A program made the translations under genes and the position numbers. Source: Pseudomonadota bacterium (GTDB lineage: Bacteria > Pseudomonadota > Alphaproteobacteria > UBA8366). Taken from it: 64,000 nt of DNA. Where the stretch lies: NCBI GenBank assembly GCA_036339585.1, contig JAYZAS010000002.1:158250-222249 (forward strand), written 5' to 3'. The notes beneath the pieces are model-generated. The model worked only from the letters and a program-made list of their open reading frames with translations. It was not told the DNA's origin and made no database searches. This document shows positions 20,755-32,378 of this stretch, in pieces (within the stretch, counting starts at the first letter, position 1; every line of letters begins with the position of its first letter).

Positions 20755-21663
20755 ATGCGATTACCAACCGGCTTGTCATTTATTTTTGCCGCTCTTGTTT
20801 GGACCATCGGCGGATTGTTTATTGAGCGCGAAAATATTCCACGAGACCGAAGCCCAAGCCCTTTGATGGAAAAACCGCGAAAAGAAGCACCCAGATCTAT
20901 TGGTTCAATAAAGGAAACACAGCCCGAAAAGATACTACCTGATATTTCCCCAGGTGATCCCGAAATTTCGGTACAGTGGGGAACTAGCGGTGGAACTTCC
21001 ACCGGAACAGCCTTTCCGGTAAGTAGTGGGGGATTTTGGTTAACAGCTCGTCATGTCGTGGATGACTGTACTAGGGTCGGGATATTTTCTGCACAAAACT
21101 CGCAGGGGGGATTTTGGGTGCGAAAAGTATATGTTCATCCGAGTGCGGATATCGCCGTTTTACAAACTAGTCGTACACCTCCTGCTATTGCGATCCGACC
21201 CGCTTCCAAAAAATTAACTGTCGGCCAGACAGGTTATCATTTTGGTTTTCCACAAGGCGAGCCCGGCGACTTGCTGTCAGAACTCATCGGACGTCGCAAA
21301 TTACGTAAAATTGGTAGACATAGCTTTGTCGAACCGGCCATCGCGTGGGCAGTTAAACTTCAGGCCCCGCGCCTCGGTGCATTTGGTGGTATTAGCGGAG
21401 GACCAGTATTGGATCGGAAAGGCCAAGTCGTAGGAGTAACGGTAGCAGGCAATATTCGACGCGGTAGGGTTATTGCCAGCCCCCCAAAAACAATTAATGA
21501 ATTTTTACAATTTATTAGCATTAGGCCAGATGGAACTCCCTCGGCGAATGTGTCGACAAAGACACTAAATAAGGGTGCTTTTTCGGTTCATGGTGACTAT
21601 CTCCGAAAGAATTTGTCTGTTGCTAAAGTCCTGTGTTCAAATAAAAAGCCGAGTAAAAACTAA
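20755..21663 (+). CDS. Trypsin-like serine protease, membrane-anchored or secreted
   Basis: The protein starts with a single N-terminal hydrophobic segment (LSFIFAALVWTIGGLFI), then a Pro/Lys-rich linker and one chymotrypsin-fold domain. The triad is visible: His in TARHVVDDC, Asp in SADIAVLQ and Ser in GGISGGPVLD. Substrate and regulation are unknown; there is no PDZ domain, so it is not a full DegP/DegS. Its pairing with the DUF350 gene, and its position in a strand-inverted island inside the TCA cluster, suggest a stress or envelope quality-control role, but that is inference. Confidence 0.85.
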   Translation: MRLPTGLSFIFAALVWTIGGLFIERENIPRDRSPSPLMEKPRKEAPRSIGSIKETQPEKILPDISPGDPEISVQWGTSGGTSTGTAFPVSSGGFWLTARHVVDDCTRVGIFSAQNSQGGFWVRKVYVHPSADIAVLQTSRTPPAIAIRPASKKLTVGQTGYHFGFPQGEPGDLLSELIGRRKLRKIGRHSFVEPAIAWAVKLQAPRLGAFGGISGGPVLDRKGQVVGVTVAGNIRRGRVIASPPKTINEFLQFISIRPDGTPSANVSTKTLNKGAFSVHGDYLRKNLSVAKVLCSNKKPSKN

Positions 21664-21746
21664 TCAATTAAATTGGCTTAATCGCAAGAACCCAATTGCC
21701 CAAAAAACAAAAACCCCAGACACAAAACCAAAAAGTAATATTAGTT

Positions 21747-21986
21747 TCATAAGACAAAAATTACGAGAGCTATAATCGCGGCAATGAGCCTATCAAATAA
21801 GAGCGTTTCTCCCAAGGCACCAGTAGGATTGAATAACATACGGAACGCAAGACCTGACGCCATAGCGTATGCAACGCATGTCATCCATTCAAAAATACGG
21901 CCGGCGGGGTCCACGCGGCCTGCTGCAAGGGCTCCTAATGCACGAGGCAATAGTGTTGCGACGGCCGCAACTAAAAAAATGTCCAT
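21747..21986 (-). CDS. azlD: AzlD-like branched-chain amino acid export subunit
   Basis: AzlD is the small partner of AzlC in the LIV-E family, which exports branched-chain amino acids and related compounds. The 79 residues form about three transmembrane helices with the early Leu-Pro-Arg turn (LLPRALGAL) conserved in AzlD. It is at the short end of the family, usually about 100 residues. The gene starts 9 bases after the azlC stop, as in a normal azlCD pair, but azlC is interrupted as read here, so export activity is uncertain. Confidence 0.82.
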   Translation of the reverse strand: MDIFLVAAVATLLPRALGALAAGRVDPAGRIFEWMTCVAYAMASGLAFRMLFNPTGALGETLLFDRLIAAIIALVIFVL

Positions 21987-21995
21987 TGCGATAAA

Positions 21996-22718
21996 TCATT
22001 CACTACGTCTCTCCGAGCGCAAACCCAGTAAGAATGCAAGTGTACCACCCACAAATCCGCCCAATACCAAGCCCCACCCCGCCAAACTCAAATCTATAGC
22101 TACTACTGCACCACCGCCAAAAAACACAGCGACAACAGGCAGAAGGGTGCTTGCGTTAGCCGCCAGCAAAAGAAGGTGGATTGTTGGTATAATTAAAAGT
22201 GCTGAGTTGAAGTGATACGGCACCTTGCCCGCAGCTAAATAACCGATGATAGTTGCGATTACAGCTAATGTAAGCACTGTAATGGCGAAGCTAACGAAAT
22301 AGACAGGCCGCTTACTTTGCTCAATCTTCGGTGCACACGTTGTCATATAACTCCAACTTATAACTGAAAGTAAGTGAGCATATAATAGGTGAAGCGCGCG
22401 GAAAGGCTCTGCCCCCCTTGACCAGTGGAAGAGTTGCCAATGCTAAAGGAAAAAATCTAGCGTTAACAAAGAGAACTGCAAAAAAAGTGCGGCTAAACTA
22501 TCCGAAGGATACAAGTCGACTAGAACAATCTGTCCGGGCAATGCCCAAACACCTAGCGTCACCGAAACGGCAACCAGCAAAGTTTTACCGTTTGACTCAG
22601 CAAGCGCTCCGAAATCTAGCGTTGACGAAAAACCAGCAATGCTTGGTACGCCAAGGGCGTTTCTTACACCATTCCAAATTACCGCAGAGTGACGCCTGGT
22701 TTTCGTTGCAACGAGCAC
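21996..22718 (-). pseudogene. azlC: azlC-like transporter gene with two offsetting homopolymer frameshifts
   Basis: Three frame segments together spell an AzlC protein of about 240 residues. Segment 1 runs from GTG 22718 (GVPSIAGFSSTLDFGALAES) to an A7 run (T7 on the coding strand) at 22480-22486. One added T would continue it as AALFFAVLFVNARFFPLALATLPLVKG, including the conserved NAR and LP motif of AzlC. At a C6 run at 22412-22417, losing one base restores the original frame for EPFRALHLLYAHLLSVISW and the C-terminal helices. Without these changes translation stops at 22443-22445. Each error is one base and the net shift is zero. Sequencing or assembly error, true decay and programmed frameshifting are all possible; the first seems likeliest. 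Confidence 0.85.
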
Positions 22719-22743
22719 TTTTTCGTCAGTCGATTAAAAAGTG

Positions 22744-23988
22744 TTACACGTCTATTAATAATCTTTGCGGGTCTTCCAATACTTCTTTCATACGAACTAA
22801 GAAAGTAACAGCTTCCCGACCGTCGACAATGCGATGGTCATAGCTTAGTGCCAAGTACATCATCGATGCAATTTCGATTTCATCGCCACTCACGATTGGT
22901 CGTTTCTGGATCGTATGCATGCCCAGAATTCCTGACTGGGGTGGGTTGAGGATAGGCATTGACATGAGAGAGCCATAAACTCCACCATTAGATATTGTAA
23001 AAGTACCACCAGTCATTTCTTGGATAGTAAGCTTTCCGTCCCGCGCTCGCCTACCAAAGTCAGCGATAGTGCTTTCAATTTCCGCAAAAGTTAACTTATC
23101 AGCATCGCGAACAATAGGCACTACCAGCCCCTGCGCCGTTCCCACCGCGACTCCAATGTCATAGTAATTCTTATAAATAATCTCGTCGCCGTATATTTCA
23201 GCATTTACTGCAGGAATTTCTTTAAGTGCGATTATGGCTGCCTTAAGGAAAAAAGATAAAAAACCTAGTCTTGAGCCATACTTTTTCTCAAAAATTTCAC
23301 GATACTCCGACCGAAGTGCTATCAGATTATCCATTCGGCACTCGTTGTAAGTGGTCAAAATAGCTGCGTTATTTTGGGCCTCCTTCAAGCGCCGAGCAAT
23401 CGCCTGCCGCAACCGAGACATACGCACCCGTTCCTCACCGCGGTTGTCCACCGGCCGTAGCGGTAAATCAGCAGAATCATGGGAGGATAGTGGCAGCGTA
23501 TTATGCTTGTTAGTTTCTGCCGGAACAACCGAGGGCGTCCCACTATCCTTGGTTTTGAGAAACTTTAACACGTCACCTTTTGTGATGTTACCTTTAGCAC
23601 CCGTCGCCGAAATCTGTTGCGGATCAATCCTGTTTTCTTCAACTAGTTTACGCACAGCGGGAGACAGCTCTGGAGCTCGGGATTGCACTTCATCAGCTGC
23701 ATTCTGACCCTCTCCAGTAGACGTCTCAGCGGTTGGCGTCAGCTCAGCGGCTCCTTCGTCTAAATTACCAAGTACGGAACCAACTGCAACCTCTGCGCCA
23801 TCAATTGCAATAATTTTACTTAAAGTGCCCGCTGAAGGAGATGGCACCTCTAGCGACACTTTATCTGTTTCGAGTTCAACCAGAGGCTCGTCAACACCAA
23901 CCGCATCTCCCACGTTTTTAAGCCACTTAGCTACCGTGGCTTCATTGACCGACTCGCCTAGAGTAGGGACTATTATATCAACTGCCAT
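22744..23988 (-). CDS. sucB: 2-oxoglutarate dehydrogenase E2, dihydrolipoyl succinyltransferase
   Basis: E2 carries the succinyl group on lipoyl-lysine and transfers it to CoA. It has one lipoyl domain with the modified Lys43 in [11 protein letters not shown]. An acidic/Ala linker, a peripheral-subunit-binding domain ([19 protein letters not shown]) and the catalytic domain with His385 in YDHRIVDG follow. The 414 residues are typical. It follows sucA by 39 bases and carries a GAGGAG-type ribosome-binding site before the ATG. Confidence 0.97.
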   Translation of the reverse strand: MAVDIIVPTLGESVNEATVAKWLKNVGDAVGVDEPLVELETDKVSLEVPSPSAGTLSKIIAIDGAEVAVGSVLGNLDEGAAELTPTAETSTGEGQNAADEVQSRAPELSPAVRKLVEENRIDPQQISATGAKGNITKGDVLKFLKTKDSGTPSVVPAETNKHNTLPLSSHDSADLPLRPVDNRGEERVRMSRLRQAIARRLKEAQNNAAILTTYNECRMDNLIALRSEYREIFEKKYGSRLGFLSFFLKAAIIALKEIPAVNAEIYGDEIIYKNYYDIGVAVGTAQGLVVPIVRDADKLTFAEIESTIADFGRRARDGKLTIQEMTGGTFTISNGGVYGSLMSMPILNPPQSGILGMHTIQKRPIVSGDEIEIASMMYLALSYDHRIVDGREAVTFLVRMKEVLEDPQRLLIDV

Positions 23989-24027
23989 TTTCGACTCCTC
24001 TTAGCCGCCATTCCTATTTTTTGGACT

Positions 24028-26955
24028 TTAGCCCTCGTAAGTCAGCGCAGCATTAACAAGATCGTTTTGTTCTTTCAAATGCCGCTTTAGAAGACCCGTA
24101 GCTGGAGCTGCCGCTGATGAACGACCTGCATAAACCGGGCGCTTTTGCTTCATATCTAGTTCTACCATTAACTCTTCGACAAGATCACTAATAAAGAACC
24201 ACGCTCCCATGTTTTTCGGCTCTTCCTGACACCAAACAACGTTAGCGTTTTTGAACCTAGCAAGCTCATTGCGAAGCGCACTAGTTGGAAATGGATATAG
24301 TTGTTCTAACCGCAAAAGATAAGTGTCCATTGCACCTCGTTTGTCACGCTCTTCTAACAGGTCAAAATAAACCTTCCCAGAACAGATTACGACACGCTTG
24401 ATAGATTCATCATCAAATAATTTCCCACTGTGCTGTGCGTGATCCCAAAGAACACGGTGGAATGTCGATTTTGGACCAAACTCTTTTATCGAAGAGACAC
24501 AACGCTTATGGCGCAGTAGAGACTTAGGCGTCATGAGAATAAGCGGCTTGCGAAACTCACGCCTAATTTGTCTGCGCAGAATATGAAAGTAATTAGCAGG
24601 ATTGGTGCAGTTAGCTACTTGAATATTATCTTCACCGCATAGCTGCAAATAACGTTCAAGCCGAGCTGAGCTGTGTTCAGGCCCTTGCCCCTCATAACCA
24701 TGGGGAAGAAGAAGAACAAGGCCACTCATCCGTAACCACTTAGATTCACCAGAGGAAATAAACTGATCTATTATGACCTGTGCACCATTGGCAAAGTCCC
24801 CAAACTGCGCCTCCCACAAGACAAGAGCATGAGGCTCTGAAACACTGTAGCCATACTCATACCCAAGAACACCAAACTCTGAGAGTGGACTATCAATGAC
24901 TTCAAATGGCGCCTGACCGAAATGAATGTTATTCAACGGCACATAACGATTTCCGCTTTCCTGATCATTTAATACTGAGTGTCGCTGACTAAACGTCCCA
25001 CGCTGGCAATCCTCACCAGAGAGCCGAACCGGTGTTGACTCACAGAGCAGCGTGCCAAATGCGAGTGCTTCTGCCGTCGCCCAGTCGAAGCCATCGCCGG
25101 TCTCAATCATGGTCCTCTTCGCTTTTAATTGTCTTACAATCCTAGAGTGAACATTAACGTTAGGAGGAACCTTCGAAATTGCAAACCCAACCTCTCTTAG
25201 AAGGTCGAGACTGACACCTGTTTTTCCACGACGCTCATCCCCTGACGCAGTGGCTAACCCCGACCACTTGCCTTCAAGCCAGTTGGCTTTATTAGGCTTA
25301 AAAGATTGTGCAGCTTCAAATTCAGTATCAAGATCTTCATTAAATGCCTCCGCGATACTGTCAGCTTCACCGTTCTCAATTACCTTCTCTTTTTCGAGTT
25401 GTTTGGCGTAAATAGTCCGCGTAGTCTCATGGCCAGCTATCTTCTTGTACATCTGCGGCTGGGTAAAGGAAGGCTCATCACCCTCATTATGCCCGTGGCG
25501 CCGATAACAAATTAGATCGATTACTACGTCCTTTTTAAAACGCTGCCGATATTCGGTGGCAAGACGTGCCACATGAACGCATGCCTCTGGATCATCGGCG
25601 TTCACGTGAAAAATTGGAGCTCCAACTGCCTTTGCCATATCTGAACAATAGGGCGAAGACCGAGAAGATGATGGCATGGTTGTAAAGCCAATCTGATTGT
25701 TTACGATTAAATGTATGGTCCCGCCAGTTTCGTACCCATCGAGATCAGACAAGGCAAATGTCTCTGGAACTATTCCCTGACCAGAAAAAGCAGCATCCCC
25801 ATGCATTAAGACAGCCATTACCTTTACTCGCTCTTCATCGCCGCGTTGTAGTTGCTTTGCTCTTACTCGTCCCAATACAACTGTATTCACTGCCTCAAGA
25901 TGACTCGGGTTCGGATTGAGGGAGAGCCTCACGACGTTTCCATCAAACTCCCGTTCCGTTGATGTTCCAAGATGATACTTTACATCCCCTGAACCTTGGA
26001 CATCCTCGGGAGCCGCTGGTTGACCTTGAAACTCAGAAAAAATTGCTCGGTAAGGTTTTCCCATGACATTTGCAAGAACATTGAGGCGCCCGCGATGCGG
26101 CATTCCAATGACAATCTCCTCAATTCCTAACTGACCACCGCGTTTAAGCATCTGCTCGAGCATGGGAACCGTAGTTTCACCCCCATCGAGCCCAAACCGT
26201 TTTGCACCTTTGTGCTTCCGATCGATGAACTGCTCAAAAAGTTCGGCCTCTGTTAGACGTTCCAAGATCGTGCGCTTGCCAAGCTTAGTAAATTTTGTTT
26301 GGTTCCGGGCACCCTCTATTCGCTCTTGAATCCAGCTTTTTTCATCCGGTTCTGTTTTATGCATAAACTCGACGCCGATTGAGCCACAATAAGTCTCACG
26401 AAGGATTTTAACAATATCTCTAAGCGTGGCCGACTCTAATCCAAGCACGTAATTTATAAAGATAGGTCTGTCCATATCGCTTTCACTGAAGCCATAACTT
26501 TCAGGATCTAGCTCTGAATGTGGCATTGGCTTTTGAAGCTTTAAAGGGTCTAAGTCGGCTTCTAAATGACCACGCACTCTGTAGGCTCTGATAAGCATCA
26601 GTGCACGAATTGAGTCCTGAGTTGCCTGTCTAATTTTATCAGCACTATCCACAACCCCACCCATTTGAGACACAAGTGAGTCAGAGGGCATCTTTTCTTC
26701 AGGCAGGCGTGGCGCCGAATTGGCCACGGATAATGATGCGTCATTCTGGCCCAAGACCGATGTTTTCCGTGGAGCCCAACTTGGGCCGTTCAGATCATCT
26801 GCAACAGATTTCTCAAGTTCCTCTAATTTATCAAAGTAAGCTAACCATCCGCCGTCGATAGATCCAGGGTCGTTCAAATATTTTTCATACATCTCAACAA
26901 TGTAGGTCTCATTTGCGCCAAACAAGAAGGAGGTCTCACCAGAATACTGCGCCAT
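24028..26955 (-). CDS. sucA: 2-oxoglutarate dehydrogenase E1
   Basis: E1 is the thiamine-diphosphate enzyme that decarboxylates 2-oxoglutarate in the TCA cycle. The 975 residues match the family. It shows the N-terminal E2-binding region (FLFGANETYIVEMYEKYLNDP), the HRGRLNVLANV motif, the ThDP-binding stretch GDAAFSGQG through NNQIGFTT, and the C-terminal transketolase domain (EAQFGDFANGAQVIIDQF, LLPHGYEGQGPEHSSAR). It sits between sucD and sucB in the mdh-sucCDAB order. Confidence 0.98.
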   Translation of the reverse strand: MAQYSGETSFLFGANETYIVEMYEKYLNDPGSIDGGWLAYFDKLEELEKSVADDLNGPSWAPRKTSVLGQNDASLSVANSAPRLPEEKMPSDSLVSQMGGVVDSADKIRQATQDSIRALMLIRAYRVRGHLEADLDPLKLQKPMPHSELDPESYGFSESDMDRPIFINYVLGLESATLRDIVKILRETYCGSIGVEFMHKTEPDEKSWIQERIEGARNQTKFTKLGKRTILERLTEAELFEQFIDRKHKGAKRFGLDGGETTVPMLEQMLKRGGQLGIEEIVIGMPHRGRLNVLANVMGKPYRAIFSEFQGQPAAPEDVQGSGDVKYHLGTSTEREFDGNVVRLSLNPNPSHLEAVNTVVLGRVRAKQLQRGDEERVKVMAVLMHGDAAFSGQGIVPETFALSDLDGYETGGTIHLIVNNQIGFTTMPSSSRSSPYCSDMAKAVGAPIFHVNADDPEACVHVARLATEYRQRFKKDVVIDLICYRRHGHNEGDEPSFTQPQMYKKIAGHETTRTIYAKQLEKEKVIENGEADSIAEAFNEDLDTEFEAAQSFKPNKANWLEGKWSGLATASGDERRGKTGVSLDLLREVGFAISKVPPNVNVHSRIVRQLKAKRTMIETGDGFDWATAEALAFGTLLCESTPVRLSGEDCQRGTFSQRHSVLNDQESGNRYVPLNNIHFGQAPFEVIDSPLSEFGVLGYEYGYSVSEPHALVLWEAQFGDFANGAQVIIDQFISSGESKWLRMSGLVLLLPHGYEGQGPEHSSARLERYLQLCGEDNIQVANCTNPANYFHILRRQIRREFRKPLILMTPKSLLRHKRCVSSIKEFGPKSTFHRVLWDHAQHSGKLFDDESIKRVVICSGKVYFDLLEERDKRGAMDTYLLRLEQLYPFPTSALRNELARFKNANVVWCQEEPKNMGAWFFISDLVEELMVELDMKQKRPVYAGRSSAAAPATGLLKRHLKEQNDLVNAALTYEG

Positions 26956-27001
26956 AACGCGCTCTCCTTTTCAAAGATTAATTGTGCACTCGCGTTTAAC
27001 C

Positions 27002-27874
27002 TTAGCCCATTGATTTCAGCATCGTGCTACCCAGCTCGGATGGACTATCGGCAACATGTATTCCAGCAGACTTGAGAGCATCTATCTTGTGCTCAGCAGT
27101 ATCTTTCCCACCTGAAATTACTGCGCCCGCGTGACCCATACGCCTACCTGGTGGTGCAGTACGCCCGGCAATGAATCCGGTTACCGGTTTTCTGGTGCCG
27201 GACGCTTTTAAGAATTCGGCCCCATTCGCCTCCGCATCTCCGCCAATCTCACCGATCATTATAATACCCTCTGTCTCATTGTCGGCGACAAACCACTCTA
27301 AACAGTCAACAAAATCTGTACCATTTATAGGATCACCGCCTATTCCTATACACGTACTCTGACCGAGCCCAGCTGCCGTCGTTTGTGCCACCGCTTCATA
27401 GGTTAAGGTGCCCGAACGTGAGACTATCCCTATTTTCCCACGCTGGTGGATATGCCCCGGCATGATACCAATCTTACATTCATTTGGCGTAATCACACCC
27501 GGGCAATTTGGCCCAATCAATCGGGTGCGACTGGTTTTGAGGGCCTTTTTGACTACCACCATGTCTCGCACAGGTATCCCCTCCGTTATGCACACAATCA
27601 ACGGCAATTCCGCATCTATCCCCTCTAATATGGCCTCAGCGGCAAATTGGGGAGGAACGTAAATTACGGATGCTGTAGCACCGGTCCGGTCAACAGCATC
27701 TTTCACAGTATCAAAAACGGGAAGGTCAAGATGAGTTGTTCCTCCTTTGCCCGGAGTAACACCACCAACCATCTGCGTCCCGTAACTTATTGCTTGCTCA
27801 GAATGAAAATTACCCTGCAATCCGGTGATACCCTGACAAATCAGCCTCGTATTCTTATCAACCAAAACCGCCAT
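27002..27874 (-). CDS. sucD: Succinyl-CoA synthetase alpha subunit
   Basis: The alpha subunit binds CoA and carries the phosphohistidine of succinyl-CoA synthetase, giving substrate-level ATP or GTP. The CoA-binding region [13 protein letters not shown], the [11 protein letters not shown] motif and the active-site His in [14 protein letters not shown] are visible. Its 290 residues are typical. The ATG lies 5 bases after the sucC stop, indicating one operon. Confidence 0.98.
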   Translation of the reverse strand: MAVLVDKNTRLICQGITGLQGNFHSEQAISYGTQMVGGVTPGKGGTTHLDLPVFDTVKDAVDRTGATASVIYVPPQFAAEAILEGIDAELPLIVCITEGIPVRDMVVVKKALKTSRTRLIGPNCPGVITPNECKIGIMPGHIHQRGKIGIVSRSGTLTYEAVAQTTAAGLGQSTCIGIGGDPINGTDFVDCLEWFVADNETEGIIMIGEIGGDAEANGAEFLKASGTRKPVTGFIAGRTAPPGRRMGHAGAVISGGKDTAEHKIDALKSAGIHVADSPSELGSTMLKSMG

Positions 27875-27879
27875 CGTAT

Positions 27880-29067
27880 TTAACCCCTCACCGCTTCTAC
27901 GATTTTCTTTGCGGCATCGCCAAGATCTTCTCCGGAGATTATGGTTAGCCCAGAGTCTGCCAGTATTCTATTGCCCTTGTCCACATTAGTACCTTCCAAA
28001 CGCACAACTAACGGCACTGAAAGATTAACCTCTTTCGCCGCCTCTACAACGCCTTCAGCTATTATATCGCACCGCATGATTCCGCCAAAAATATTAACTA
28101 AGATACCTTTTACATTTTCATCAGATAAAATTATCTTGAAAGCAGCTGTCACTTTTTCTGTTGTTGCACTTCCACCAACATCTAAGAAATTGGCCGGCTC
28201 TTCGCCGTAAAGCTTGATTATATCCATGGTAGCCATGGCCAACCCTGCTCCGTTAACCATGCAACCTATGGTACCATCTAATTTGACATAGTTGAGGTCA
28301 TACTTCGCAGCCTCAGTCTCGGAAGGGTCCTCCTCAGCTTCATCGCGCATTTTTTCGATTTCAGGATGACGGAATAGCGCATTGTCATCAAAGTTCATTT
28401 TAGCATCAAGCACTATTAAATTATCCGTTTGAGTAACAACTAAGGGGTTAATTTCGAGAAGAGTGGCATCAAGCTCGCAGTATGTTTTGTAAAGGGTCTT
28501 CAGTAACTTAATACCTGCAGATAGCTTGCTGCCTTCTAAACCGAGACCAGAGGCGACGCGGCGAGCGGAGAATCCTGTCATGCCGATCAGTGGATCGATG
28601 GCAACCCGGGTAATTTTTTCAGGCGTCTTTTCTGCAACCTCTTCTATTTCCATACCGCCTTCTGTAGATGCAACCACAGTGACCTGGCTAGTTGCCCGAT
28701 CAGTTAGTATTGCGAGGTAAAGTTCGCTGCCTATCGCACATCCATCCTCTATGTAAATTCGACGCACCTCCTTGCCAGACTGCCCGGTTTGCTTGGTGAC
28801 AAGAGTATTACCAAGCATTGCTTTAGCATGGCTGACGGCTTCCTCTTTCGATTTGGCAATCCTTACTCCGCCTATCTCTGGTTTTTCTTTGAAAAAGCCA
28901 GCACCACGCCCACCCGCATGGATTTGAGCCTTCACAACCCAAACCGGCCCTTCAAGACTATCGATAACTTTCTCCACTTCATCAATTGTGAATGCCGCAG
29001 CTCCTGCTGGAACTGGCACATCGAATTTTTTCAGAAGGCCTTTGGCCTGATATTCATGGATATTCAT
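27880..29067 (-). CDS. sucC: Succinyl-CoA synthetase beta subunit (ADP-forming)
   Basis: The beta subunit supplies the ATP-grasp nucleotide site and the succinate site. The start [12 protein letters not shown] is the family N-terminus, so 29067 is chosen and the upstream 18-residue extension rejected. The ATP-grasp strand [14 protein letters not shown], the INPLVVT block and [15 protein letters not shown] are all present. The 395 residues match the usual length. It is the first suc gene after mdh on this strand, with a 219-base gap between them that may hold a promoter. Confidence 0.98.
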   Translation of the reverse strand: MNIHEYQAKGLLKKFDVPVPAGAAAFTIDEVEKVIDSLEGPVWVVKAQIHAGGRGAGFFKEKPEIGGVRIAKSKEEAVSHAKAMLGNTLVTKQTGQSGKEVRRIYIEDGCAIGSELYLAILTDRATSQVTVVASTEGGMEIEEVAEKTPEKITRVAIDPLIGMTGFSARRVASGLGLEGSKLSAGIKLLKTLYKTYCELDATLLEINPLVVTQTDNLIVLDAKMNFDDNALFRHPEIEKMRDEAEEDPSETEAAKYDLNYVKLDGTIGCMVNGAGLAMATMDIIKLYGEEPANFLDVGGSATTEKVTAAFKIILSDENVKGILVNIFGGIMRCDIIAEGVVEAAKEVNLSVPLVVRLEGTNVDKGNRILADSGLTIISGEDLGDAAKKIVEAVRG

Positions 29068-29286
29068 AAATCCCAACCCTTTATTCGAAATTACTATTAT
29101 CGACCACCGGCAGTTAGTCAAACGAGGTATTAACCAATCGTTCTTGGATCTTTAATTAAATTTAATAATGTACTCGCAGCAACAGCTTAATCCTAGAACA
29201 TCGCCATTCAAGGTAGCAACAAAGTCATACAATACATCGCTGTTATGCAGGATTCTGTTTTATCGATTACCGCAGGTCGAAAAACA

Positions 29287-30288
<1,002 letters not shown>

Positions 30289-30353
30289 TTAGGCGCAAAT
30301 TGATAATTTTCCTTTATTTCCTACCGCCTTTGCTGAAGTAGAGCAAGTTTAGC

Positions 30354-31517
30354 CTAAGACGCTTGGTGTGCCGTATCTATATAGTCGTCGGCCTGCATCT
30401 CCATTAACCGGCTAAGTGTGCGTTCGAATTCAAAAGCATGAGTTGCCCCTTTATAAATATCATGTGGTGCTGTTGAAGCTGCCATAACGAGATTAACCCT
30501 TAACTCATACAGCGTATCAATCAGCGTTATAAACCGTTTAGCCTCATTGCGGGTTTCCTCGGTCAAGTGGGGGACACCATCCAGTATTATTGTATGAAAT
30601 CTTTTCCCTAAACATAAATAATCTTCTGCTCCACGCGGTTCACCGCAGAGCTGATCAAAACCAAACCACGCTACACCCCTCGCAGCACGAGCTACTTTAA
30701 TATCACGACCTTTAACACTCACAACCTCAGGGGTTGGGAGTGCACCTTCTGTCAGATCAACGAAAGATTTCTCCAACGCTTGGGTTGATATTGGACCAAG
30801 GGGAAAATGAAATACTTCCATCTGTTTGAGGCGCGCAAGCCGATAATCGATTGGCGAGTTTAATTCGATAGGGTCAAGGCGCTGCTTCAATAATTCGATA
30901 CAGGGCAGGAATCTCTCACGCTGTAAACCGTTTTTGTAGAGTGAATCTGGCTCGAAATTTGATGTAAGAACTATAACTACCCCAAGTTCAAAAAGGTTTT
31001 CAAAAAGCCTGCCAAGGATCATTGCATCTGCCACATTAGTAACGTGGAATTCGTCAAAACATAGCAGCGATGCTTCGGACGCAATAGACTTCGCAATTTC
31101 CAGAAGAGAGTCCCCGCCCCTCTTCGAAACTTTTCTTTTTCGCCACGCATGAGCAGCATCATGAACCTCAATCATAAATTCATGAAAATGGACACGCCGC
31201 TTGTGTTTGACCGGTGCACAATCAAAAAATAAATCGGTCAACATAGATTTTCCACGCCCAACTGGCCCAAAAATATATAGGCCCTGAGGGCTTTTATGGT
31301 GTTTTTCCCCTAATCGAAACCAAGCCCTCCAGCCAGCTATGGTAGGCCTCGCCTTATAGTCATAAAGCGAATGGTACAAACGTTGAAGTTTTTCAACAGC
31401 TTGCTCTTGCAATACATCTGGCCTCAATATTCCAGTTTTCTTGCGACTCTGATATTCTTGTCGGGGGTCGCTTTTGATACCATCTAGGTTTGAAGCCTCG
31501 CCTTTAGTTTCAGTCAT
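30354..31517 (-). CDS. zapE: Cell division/quality-control ATPase ZapE (AFG1 family)
   Basis: ZapE is an AAA-like P-loop ATPase. Its E. coli homologue associates with FtsZ, and the mitochondrial homologue AFG1 works with protease complexes. The Walker A motif is GPVGRGKSM and Walker B is LLCFDEFHV; GVVIVLTSNFEPDSLY (sensor-like) and the C-terminal FITLIDTLYE helix fit the family. From ATG 31517 it has 387 residues; a longer reading would overlap the upstream hydrolase and is rejected. zapE directly upstream of mdh is a recurrent alphaproteobacterial arrangement. Confidence 0.93.
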   Translation of the reverse strand: MTETKGEASNLDGIKSDPRQEYQSRKKTGILRPDVLQEQAVEKLQRLYHSLYDYKARPTIAGWRAWFRLGEKHHKSPQGLYIFGPVGRGKSMLTDLFFDCAPVKHKRRVHFHEFMIEVHDAAHAWRKRKVSKRGGDSLLEIAKSIASEASLLCFDEFHVTNVADAMILGRLFENLFELGVVIVLTSNFEPDSLYKNGLQRERFLPCIELLKQRLDPIELNSPIDYRLARLKQMEVFHFPLGPISTQALEKSFVDLTEGALPTPEVVSVKGRDIKVARAARGVAWFGFDQLCGEPRGAEDYLCLGKRFHTIILDGVPHLTEETRNEAKRFITLIDTLYELRVNLVMAASTAPHDIYKGATHAFEFERTLSRLMEMQADDYIDTAHQAS

Positions 31518-31536
31518 TTCTATCCAAACTTGGCGC

Positions 31537-32307
31537 TCAGTTACAAAAGGTATTTGACAGCGTACCAATGCCGTCAATTATCACATCAATCTGCATCCCG
31601 GGGCGCATTGGTAATGCGCCTAACCCGGTGCCACAAGATATAATGTCGCCAGGATAAAGAGTCATAAATGACGAAATTAAATGAACTAAATTTTCGGGCC
31701 CAAAAAAGAGATCACTTACCGAATAGTTCTGCCGTTCGCGACCGTTGAGCTCAGCGCGAATATTCACGTCATCCAATTCAACATCGCTAGAAATTGTAGG
31801 GCCCATCGGTGTAAAAGTGTCAAAGTTTTTAGCGCGTGTCCATTGGGCGAAATTATCATTTTCGCCTATTATTTGAGTCGCTGTGACATCATTGATACAA
31901 GTATATCCAAATATTGATTCTGCTGCCTCAGTCTGCGATGCGTTATAGACCTCACGCCCAATGACAATTCCTAGTTCTGCTTCAAAAATAACACGTCCAT
32001 CATAATTATTCGGTTTCTTAATTACCCCACCACTCGGCAAATATGTATTGGAAGTTTTTATGAAAACCAGGGGGTTATCCGGCTGCTCTAATCCGTGCTT
32101 CATAGCGACCCCACGCGAATTGTTCCAAAGACCTACCACTTTTGTTGGGGAACAAGGTATGTCGAGCACTGCATCGCTGAATGGAAAAGTCTCATCAGTC
32201 TCTTCTGGGGAGTCAAACATACTACCCGTGCATAGAACAACCATCTCTTTAACAAGCTTCCCAAATCGATATTCGCCGTTATGCTGCAAACCAATCCATT
32301 GAGCCAT
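31537..32307 (-). CDS. Fumarylacetoacetate hydrolase (FAH) family protein
   Basis: Members of this family are metal-dependent hydrolases, decarboxylases or isomerases acting on 2,4-diketo or 2-oxo acids. From ATG 32307 it has 256 residues. The metal-ligand Glu residues lie in FEAELGIVIG, followed by GYTCINDVTA, RAKNFDTFTPMGP and the C-terminal PGDIISCGTGLGA, all characteristic. The substrate cannot be told from sequence. It precedes zapE on the same strand and is divergent from the flavin oxidoreductase gene. Confidence 0.9.
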   Translation of the reverse strand: MAQWIGLQHNGEYRFGKLVKEMVVLCTGSMFDSPEETDETFPFSDAVLDIPCSPTKVVGLWNNSRGVAMKHGLEQPDNPLVFIKTSNTYLPSGGVIKKPNNYDGRVIFEAELGIVIGREVYNASQTEAAESIFGYTCINDVTATQIIGENDNFAQWTRAKNFDTFTPMGPTISSDVELDDVNIRAELNGRERQNYSVSDLFFGPENLVHLISSFMTLYPGDIISCGTGLGALPMRPGMQIDVIIDGIGTLSNTFCN

Positions 32308-32378
32308 ATGTTTTTCCCCTGGAAGCAAACAAATTTTCTCCACCCTAATCTAGCTACGCCGAGAGAGAAAGAGGACAA

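Noticed and set aside
22418..22843. 141-residue + strand frame
   Set aside because: Antisense to azlC and to the sucB end; explained by the broken azlC.
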